From: JAKQIM01 sp964633225
GTDB taxonomy: Bacteria; Chloroflexota; Anaerolineae; Anaerolineales; UBA4823
Length of the DNA: 7,119 bases
Reading direction: 5' to 3'
Assembly: GCA_964633225.1 (NCBI GenBank)
Contig: CAZWFQ010000131.1
Coordinates: 1-7,119 of the forward strand
Shown here piece by piece: positions 1-3,360 of this stretch. The notes below the pieces were generated by a model, which was given only the letters and a program-made list of their open reading frames with translations, was not told where the DNA came from and searched no databases. Both the position numbers and the translations under genes were made by a program. Every line of letters starts with the position of its first letter. The stretch's first letter is position 1.

Positions 1-277
1 TAGTTGTTTTTTCATTTTTTTATTTCCTATCAATTTTATACACAAAAATGTGTATGCTCTTTATTCATTTTTTTTGTATTTAAAATTTGTCATAAATGGG
101 TTATTCCATCAAATAAATTTCGAAAACAGTCTTGTTTGCTTTTTCTGCTTAATTATACGGTTATACTTTGCTTATGTGTCAATGCTCAGCGAATTTTGGA
201 AATAAATTAAAGTAAAACATGCTTCAAATTGCAAAATAGAATTCCTGCGTTTTGTTGTCTTTCACGTGTATTTCAGG
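1..277. other. AT-rich intergenic stretch without a gene
   Basis: The only open frame, on the plus strand, begins at a TTG and codes for a Phe/Tyr/Cys-rich low-complexity peptide with no Shine-Dalgarno site, so it is best read as chance in AT-rich DNA. No tRNA-like or other RNA-gene structure was seen. Besides the hairpin and T-tracts at the left end, the one notable element is GTTTTGTTGTCTT at 249-261. It resembles, in inverted orientation, a sequence upstream of the cassette at 3158-3172. Confidence 0.5.
38..75 (+). terminator. Possible terminator of a plus-strand gene left of the window
   Basis: A perfect 7-bp inverted repeat (ATACACA at 38-44, TGTGTAT at 49-55, loop of four A) is followed by a run of eight T at 68-75. 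Further T-tracts lie at 7-12 and 15-21. Archaeal transcription ends at T-tracts, with or without a hairpin, so this fits the end of a plus-strand gene whose coding part lies outside the window. The base composition here is very AT-rich, so chance is a real alternative. Confidence 0.3.
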
Positions 278-481
278 CTACTTTTGCCTCTCAGGTATTA
301 TGTGGCTTACTTCGCCGTTTTTATAGTGCTCAATAAACATCTTCTCACAGCCACAACAAGCATACTGCTTAACATGAAAAGACCCATACTCCCACTCTTT
401 ACCCGTGAGCACTGCCGACGAATTGTTGTTTGTCACTAGTTTGCATTTCTTTTCTCCTAAATTGAGCTGGAGCCTCAGCAA
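278..481 (-). CDS. Small zinc-ribbon-like protein with a degenerate first knuckle (67 aa)
   Basis: The core around residues 28-61 (GKEWEYGSFHVKQY, then a CCGC knuckle, then KNGEVSHIIP) resembles small archaeal zinc-ribbon proteins in which a first CxxC comes before a GKEW segment and a second CxxC follows. That resemblance is from memory. The second knuckle is present (C-C-G-C). The first is reduced to a single Cys13 in CKLV, so a four-cysteine zinc site cannot form as read. The start is TTG; no ATG is available upstream of the conserved part, and no good Shine-Dalgarno site precedes it. The gene begins 23 nt after the GNAT stop on the same strand, so it may be the last gene of the cassette operon. 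It could instead be a decaying gene or a variant that binds metal differently. No function is assigned. Confidence 0.5.
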   Translation of the reverse strand: MLRLQLNLGEKKCKLVTNNNSSAVLTGKEWEYGSFHVKQYACCGCEKMFIEHYKNGEVSHIIPERQK

Positions 482-504
482 AACCTTTTGCTTTTTTAAC
501 TTCG

Positions 505-909
505 CTAATTGCAGTATTTTAGTGATAATGTCAGTCTGTTTCGACTGTGGCTTTTGCTCAATTCATAATTGATTCTTGTGCCACTTTTTCCTCTGCTGGC
601 ATGCCCAAAACGGGTTACCCTCCATTTCTTTAGGTTTCCATGTATTATCTGAGGATTGCTGGTTAGAATATAGAAGGGCATTCTGGTTTGGGAAGAATAG
701 AGTTCAGCGACAAAGTTTAGGAAACGTTTGCCAATGCCGATTCCTTGATAATCCGGTAGGACGACTAAACGGCTGACTCGATAAAACTTTCCTTTCATTT
801 TGACACATGCGACAGCAATGAACGCAATAGGTTTTTTATTGTAGACAGCCGCGTAACATCTTACTCCGGCACCGAGGTTTCCATTTAGATAATGATATTG
901 CCGAAACAT
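505..909 (-). CDS. GNAT-family N-acetyltransferase domain, probably made as the C-terminal half of an ATPase-GNAT fusion
   Basis: This is a GNAT-fold acyl-CoA transferase domain. Motif A is clear: strand RLVVLPDY followed by QGIGIG at residues 55-60 of the 134 aa frame, the acetyl-CoA pyrophosphate-binding loop, then a helix beginning KRFLNFVAEL. Read from ATG 909 the protein lacks the first part of the fold. The same frame upstream of that ATG encodes VELQINRC...LWKMF, which as I recall is the conserved N-terminal strand and helix of this GNAT subfamily. That frame is open back to 975 (stop TAG at 978-976) but has no ATG, GTG or TTG before 909. The segment can therefore be reached only by a -1 shift from the ATPase frame at the A7 run (972-966), which gives a 349 aa fusion. 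Independent initiation at 909, overlapping the ATPase end by 25 nt, would make a shortened version. The substrate is unknown; small molecules, proteins or aminoacyl-tRNA are all possible for GNATs. Confidence 0.85.
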   Translation of the reverse strand: MFRQYHYLNGNLGAGVRCYAAVYNKKPIAFIAVACVKMKGKFYRVSRLVVLPDYQGIGIGKRFLNFVAELYSSQTRMPFYILTSNPQIIHGNLKKWRVTRFGHASRGKSGTRINYELSKSHSRNRLTLSLKYCN

Positions 910-1553
910 TTTCCATAGGTTTGTGCCGCACCGATTGATTTGGAGTTCAACGGGCGGCCGTACTCTTTTTTTCGGCTAAACTCCATGGTGTCTGTGCAGA
1001 AGACCCAATCGGGTTCCAACCAATCCACAACATCATAATGACATGTAACAGCGATGAACTTCTTTTTTGATCTGCGAACTGCTTTGCTTATGGCGAAGGC
1101 GCTGACTTTAGCGATTTCCCTGTCAACCACAGAAGTAAACTCGTCAAAAACTACTAGCGACTGTTCGAGGCATAGTGCTCTTGCTATGTCTACACGCATT
1201 TTTTCGCCTTGACTTAGACAATCATAGCTCTTTAGCCAATCAGGAGGAGAAGCGAAACCAACACTGCAAAGCATCCGGGTAATTTCTGAAGTCTCAAGAC
1301 CTGTGGGGAAATCATCTAAGACGCATTTGCTTTTGTATTCAAAGCCTCGAATGTAAGAGTCAGAGAAAAGTTGTTTAGCTATGCTTGTCTTGCCGGAGCC
1401 GCTTCTACCAACTATTACACCGATCTGCCAATCGAACTCGTCAAGAGGCAGACTACCTTTGAACCGCTTTTCCAGTTTTACGTCACTTAGGGTGTAACTG
1501 CCGATGACACTTTGGGCGCGGAAACTGTCGGATTCTTCCCAGCGTTTTACAAT
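885..1553 (-). CDS. ABC-type ATPase, first half of the ATPase-GNAT protein
   Basis: All ABC-ATPase signatures are visible, numbering from the proposed ATT start at 1553. They are Walker A GRSGSGKTS (49-57), signature LSQGE (113-117), Walker B LVVFDEF (133-139) with the D137/E138 pair, D-loop SVVD (141-144) and switch His172 in VTCH. There are no membrane segments or permease neighbours, so it is a soluble, non-transport ABC protein. The frame is open from 1592, but there is no ATG, GTG or TTG before ATG 1274, and that ATG lies after Walker A. A start at 1274 would give a dead 129 aa fragment. The best candidate is ATT 1553, which overlaps the ParB stop as ATTGTAA; ParB already ends at a natural-looking C-terminus. 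The zero-frame product is about 222 aa. Its last 26 residues look like out-of-frame sequence, because a -1 shift at 972-966 restores the GNAT domain. A sequencing error at either junction cannot be excluded. Confidence 0.85.
   Translation of the reverse strand: MVKRWEESDSFRAQSVIGSYTLSDVKLEKRFKGSLPLDEFDWQIGVIVGRSGSGKTSIAKQLFSDSYIRGFEYKSKCVLDDFPTGLETSEITRMLCSVGFASPPDWLKSYDCLSQGEKMRVDIARALCLEQSLVVFDEFTSVVDREIAKVSAFAISKAVRRSKKKFIAVTCHYDVVDWLEPDWVFCTDTMEFSRKKEYGRPLNSKSIGAAQTYGKCFGNIII
925..972 (-). other. Probable -1 programmed frameshift signal (slippery A7 plus stem-loop)
   Basis: In the ATPase frame the minus strand reads cgA AAA AAA gag, so the heptamer A AAA AAA (972-966) is in exact X XXY YYZ phase. 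A 7-nt spacer (965-959) follows, then GCCGCCCG (958-951), a 17-nt loop (950-934), and CGG (933-931) plus GCGGC (929-925). This forms an 8-bp GC-rich stem with one bulged T at 930, in otherwise AT-rich surroundings. A -1 slip continues as Arg-Val-Arg-Pro-Pro-Val-Glu-Leu into the GNAT frame, whose nearest upstream stop (978-976) lies just before the heptamer. Transcriptional slippage on A7, adding one A, would give the same fusion. A missing base in a homopolymer is the mundane alternative. Confidence 0.7.
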
Positions 1554-2107
1554 GTCAAAATCCGTAGCCGATAACCCTCCGACCTTAGCTTTTCAAACTT
1601 TGCTTTCTGATCAGCCTCATCTCTACACTCAACGATCAATTCATAAGTTCCTGGAATCGAAAAAGAAACTTCACTATCATCTACTTCTATGGGGAGTTCC
1701 TCGCCAACAGAATGAAGGAGAGCCTTCAAATCTTCCTTTTCCCCTTCATCAATTATCCGCAGGTACTCGGCACTATCCAACTCTTTGTTATGCTTGCCCC
1801 TTAACTTGTTTAGCACCTGACGCAACAATCGTCGATCAACGTCTTTAACGGGCAAACGGATAACGCTGCACTCAGTCATGCCCAACTCCTTCATCGCAGT
1901 GACACGTTGCTGACCATCAGCCACTAAAAGCTCACTGTTTGTCACAACGGGAACAATATCGCCCCAATGTCTAATTGAAGCTTTCAGACGCTCAAGTTGA
2001 GCTAAAGTCATCCTGTTGGGATTGTCCTGGTCAAATTGTAGATCGGTTATCTTCACTCTTTCCGACATCGGAATCGGAATCGGAATCTCTTTTTCAAAAC
2101 TACTCAC
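1547..2107 (-). CDS. ParB/Srx-fold protein (ParB N-terminal-like domain, 186 aa)
   Basis: Residues about 18-100 form a ParB/Srx-type domain: VKITDLQFDQDNPNRMT, then a helix with LERLKASI, and the nucleotide-site motif DGQQRVTAMKELG (64-76), equivalent to the GxxRxxA box. The motif has Gln where chromosomal ParBs usually carry Glu. There is no helix-turn-helix domain after it, so this is not a classical centromere-binding ParB. Proteins of this fold include CTPases, nucleases and kinases. The C-terminus (about 153-186, with VECRDEADQ...EGYRLRILTL) looks like a small alpha/beta domain, and as I recall it is the normal end of ParB proteins paired with this ATPase/GNAT. The start is GTG 2107, overlapping the previous stop by 8 nt, with GGAGG about 12 nt upstream. 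An internal ATG at 2068 would drop the IPIPIP repeat. The gene is co-translated with its neighbours and probably acts with the ATPase. Confidence 0.85.
   Translation of the reverse strand: MSSFEKEIPIPIPMSERVKITDLQFDQDNPNRMTLAQLERLKASIRHWGDIVPVVTNSELLVADGQQRVTAMKELGMTECSVIRLPVKDVDRRLLRQVLNKLRGKHNKELDSAEYLRIIDEGEKEDLKALLHSVGEELPIEVDDSEVSFSIPGTYELIVECRDEADQKAKFEKLRSEGYRLRILTL
2069..2086 (-). repeat. Three tandem copies of a hexanucleotide inside the ParB-like gene
   Basis: CGGAAT on the plus strand is repeated three times without a mismatch. On the coding strand this gives (ATTCCG)3, encoding Ile-Pro three times just before an in-frame ATG at 2068. It lies upstream of the conserved ParB domain, so copy-number change would keep the frame and lengthen or shorten only the N-terminal tail. 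Confidence 0.8.
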
Positions 2108-2768
2108 TGTTCTTTTTGGCCTCCAGTATCTTTTTTGAACTGTTAATCAACGCATCCCGCTCAGCTGGGTGAGCATCATAGTACTCCTTGATTTTACTTG
2201 CCAGAAACTCATCCTGCAACCGCTCAATTTCCTCATAACTCTTTTCAGAGAAAACGCCCTGAGGATAGATTACTTTGATTTTGGCATCAACTGCATCCCA
2301 CCAAGCAAAGTCATCAAAATCCGGGTCGTCTTCCTTTCGGTTATGGTTCCACTCAAAATCCTCTATCAAGCAAGCATGGTTGAACTTGTGCATTTCATTG
2401 AAAAACCACAGAACCCTAAGCATCACCCGGGTGTCTTCGCCTTTGGGGTAGGCAGCAGCAAACCATCTATATACTAAACGTTGTATGCGGTAGCTTAGGA
2501 ACTCGTGTGACTGCTCAAGAACAGCGTTTTCCTCATCGGTAAGCCTGCTTAGAACCTGTTTGGCTGCATCGTTTTGCTCCTCAGGGCTCATATCGCTGTC
2601 GATTATGGCTTGTGCGTCATCCTTGAAGGTTGCTCTTATTTTCTGGGTGCGGTCATGCAATAATTGCTCATCGTAGTTTCCTATATGGAGCACAATTTCG
2701 TTATCGTCTGGGGGAAAGTGTAAAATGTTGCTTTCTAACTCGTAGAGTTTACGGCTCAGAACATTCAT
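2100..2768 (-). CDS. Unrecognised acidic protein of the ParB-ATPase-GNAT cassette (222 aa)
   Basis: I do not recognise this family. The protein is soluble, with no signal peptide or membrane helix, and appears largely helical. Visible landmarks are an acidic stretch at 46-90 with MSPEEQNDAA, an aromatic and positively charged helix at 92-130 (YRIQRLVYRWFAAAYP...VMLRVLWFFNEMHKF), a strongly acidic, Trp-rich patch at 137-160 (DFEWNHNRKEDDPDFDDFAWWD), and a Lys/Glu-rich C-terminal helix at 175-222. The start is well supported: ATG 2768 overlaps the previous stop as TGATG and has GGAGG (2781-2777) 8 nt upstream, the best ribosome binding site in the cassette. The 8-nt overlap with the ParB-like gene implies translational coupling and a shared function. 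Acidic patches can mimic DNA or bind basic partners, but nothing here proves either role. Confidence 0.85.
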   Translation of the reverse strand: MNVLSRKLYELESNILHFPPDDNEIVLHIGNYDEQLLHDRTQKIRATFKDDAQAIIDSDMSPEEQNDAAKQVLSRLTDEENAVLEQSHEFLSYRIQRLVYRWFAAAYPKGEDTRVMLRVLWFFNEMHKFNHACLIEDFEWNHNRKEDDPDFDDFAWWDAVDAKIKVIYPQGVFSEKSYEEIERLQDEFLASKIKEYYDAHPAERDALINSSKKILEAKKNSE

Positions 2769-3067
2769 CAGAAGCGCCTCCCCGCATTTGTTCTCTGCGT
2801 TTTGTCATCTTTCGGTTTCGGAATAAGAACGCTATTCTTTAGTTTCTCCTCCAAGGCTATTACCCTAAGCTCCAGCTCTTCATCCTTGAGCAAATTGCCA
2901 TAGGTTGCAACGGCTGAAACCAAAACTCTTGCCCAACCCTGCTTGACGCGGTCGCTGTTTCCACCGTTATGAATTTTTTTATGAGACAAGCTCAAAACAC
3001 CGTCTAATACTCGGAATAAGGTGTTTCTGCGTTCCTTTGTTGAACGGTTTGATGATGGTTTCTTCAT
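2768..3067 (-). CDS. Small basic protein with C-terminal coiled coil, first gene of the cassette (99-107 aa)
   Basis: This family is not securely recognised. The N-terminal third is basic (KKPSSNRSTKERRNTLFRVL). The middle reads HKKIHNGGNSDRVKQGWARVLVSAVATYG, and the C-terminal helix (LKDEELELRVIALEEKLK) has a heptad-like pattern suggesting a coiled coil. The layout recalls small DNA-binding or adaptor proteins found next to phage-like genes, but I assign no function. I chose ATG 3067 because the preceding eight codons look unconserved and a GGTGA lies 16-20 nt upstream. A TTG at 3091 would give 107 aa. A TATA-like GAGTATAG at about 3110-3117 on the minus strand would place transcription near 3088, which fits ATG 3067 with a short leader. 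Its stop shares one base with the start of the next gene. Confidence 0.75.
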   Translation of the reverse strand: MKKPSSNRSTKERRNTLFRVLDGVLSLSHKKIHNGGNSDRVKQGWARVLVSAVATYGNLLKDEELELRVIALEEKLKNSVLIPKPKDDKTQRTNAGRRF

Positions 3068-3108
3068 AGTTTCTGCGTCAGGTTCACCCAAGAGTACGCG
3101 CCTGTAAC

Positions 3109-3118
3109 ACTATACTCC
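3109..3118 (-). promoter_or_regulatory. Possible TATA element for the cassette operon
   Basis: On the minus strand the sequence reads gagtatagtg, centred near 3113. The usual archaeal spacing of about 25 bp would put the transcription start near 3088, about 20 nt before ATG 3067. No other TATA-like element sits at a suitable distance. The match to the archaeal consensus is only partial. Confidence 0.35.
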
Positions 3119-3156
3119 CACACCTTGGAGAAAAGACAGCAAACTGAGCCTGCGCT

Positions 3157-3198
3157 CAAGACAACACAAAACAAGACAACAAGTTAACGTTATGTTGT
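3157..3198. repeat. Direct repeat CAAGACAACA and inverted TGTTGT upstream of the cassette
   Basis: CAAGACAACA occurs at 3157-3166 and again at 3172-3181, 15 bp apart, and TGTTGT in the opposite orientation lies at 3193-3198. These sit 90-130 bp upstream of the first cassette gene. They could be binding sites for a regulator such as a cassette-encoded ParB-like protein, or a boundary sequence. The A/C-rich composition lowers the significance. Confidence 0.4.
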
Positions 3199-3333
3199 TT
3201 TAGGAAATAAAATTATTGGTTAAAAGAAGGGTTTGCTGAGACTCTGGCTCTAAACGGAGAAAATGAAATTGAACACATTAATCTCTACTTTTTTGCCAAA
3301 ATCTTCTCAGCCCACATCTTTTGCCTATGCTAA

Positions 3334-3348
3334 TAAAAAAAGAAAAAA
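3334..3348 (-). terminator. T-tract terminator of the surface-protein gene
   Basis: Just after the stop codon (3363-3361) the minus strand reads CCCTTTTTTCTTTTTTTATT, two T-runs broken by one C. Archaeal RNA polymerase terminates at such T-tracts without needing a hairpin. Confidence 0.65.
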
Positions 3349-3360
3349 GGGTTGTTTAGT

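Noticed and set aside
4..210. Plus-strand open frame of 68 codons in the AT-rich left end
   Set aside because: TTG start without a Shine-Dalgarno site, low-complexity Phe/Tyr/Cys-rich peptide, and T-tracts running through it; it looks like chance in AT-rich DNA.
885..1274. ATPase starting at ATG 1274 (129 aa)
   Set aside because: That start removes Walker A (GRSGSGKTS) and switch-distal parts encoded upstream in the same open frame, leaving a non-functional ATPase.
1551..1592. A second -1 frameshift joining ParB to the ATPase
   Set aside because: The frames are in -1 relation, but no X XXY YYZ heptamer was found in the overlap and ParB ends in a natural-looking C-terminus; a non-canonical start fits better.
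1504..1848. Plus-strand open frame of 114 codons
   Set aside because: It lies opposite the ATPase start and the ParB-like gene, whose motifs are clear on the minus strand; the plus-strand product has no recognisable pattern.
2169..2477. Plus-strand open frame of 102 codons
   Set aside because: It lies entirely antisense to the 222 aa cassette gene, which has a strong ribosome binding site and overlaps at both ends.
3290..3330. Short minus-strand frame encoding MWAEKILAKK followed by a stop
   Set aside because: Only about 10 codons, closed by an upstream stop; it could be mistaken for a gene remnant but cannot be supported.
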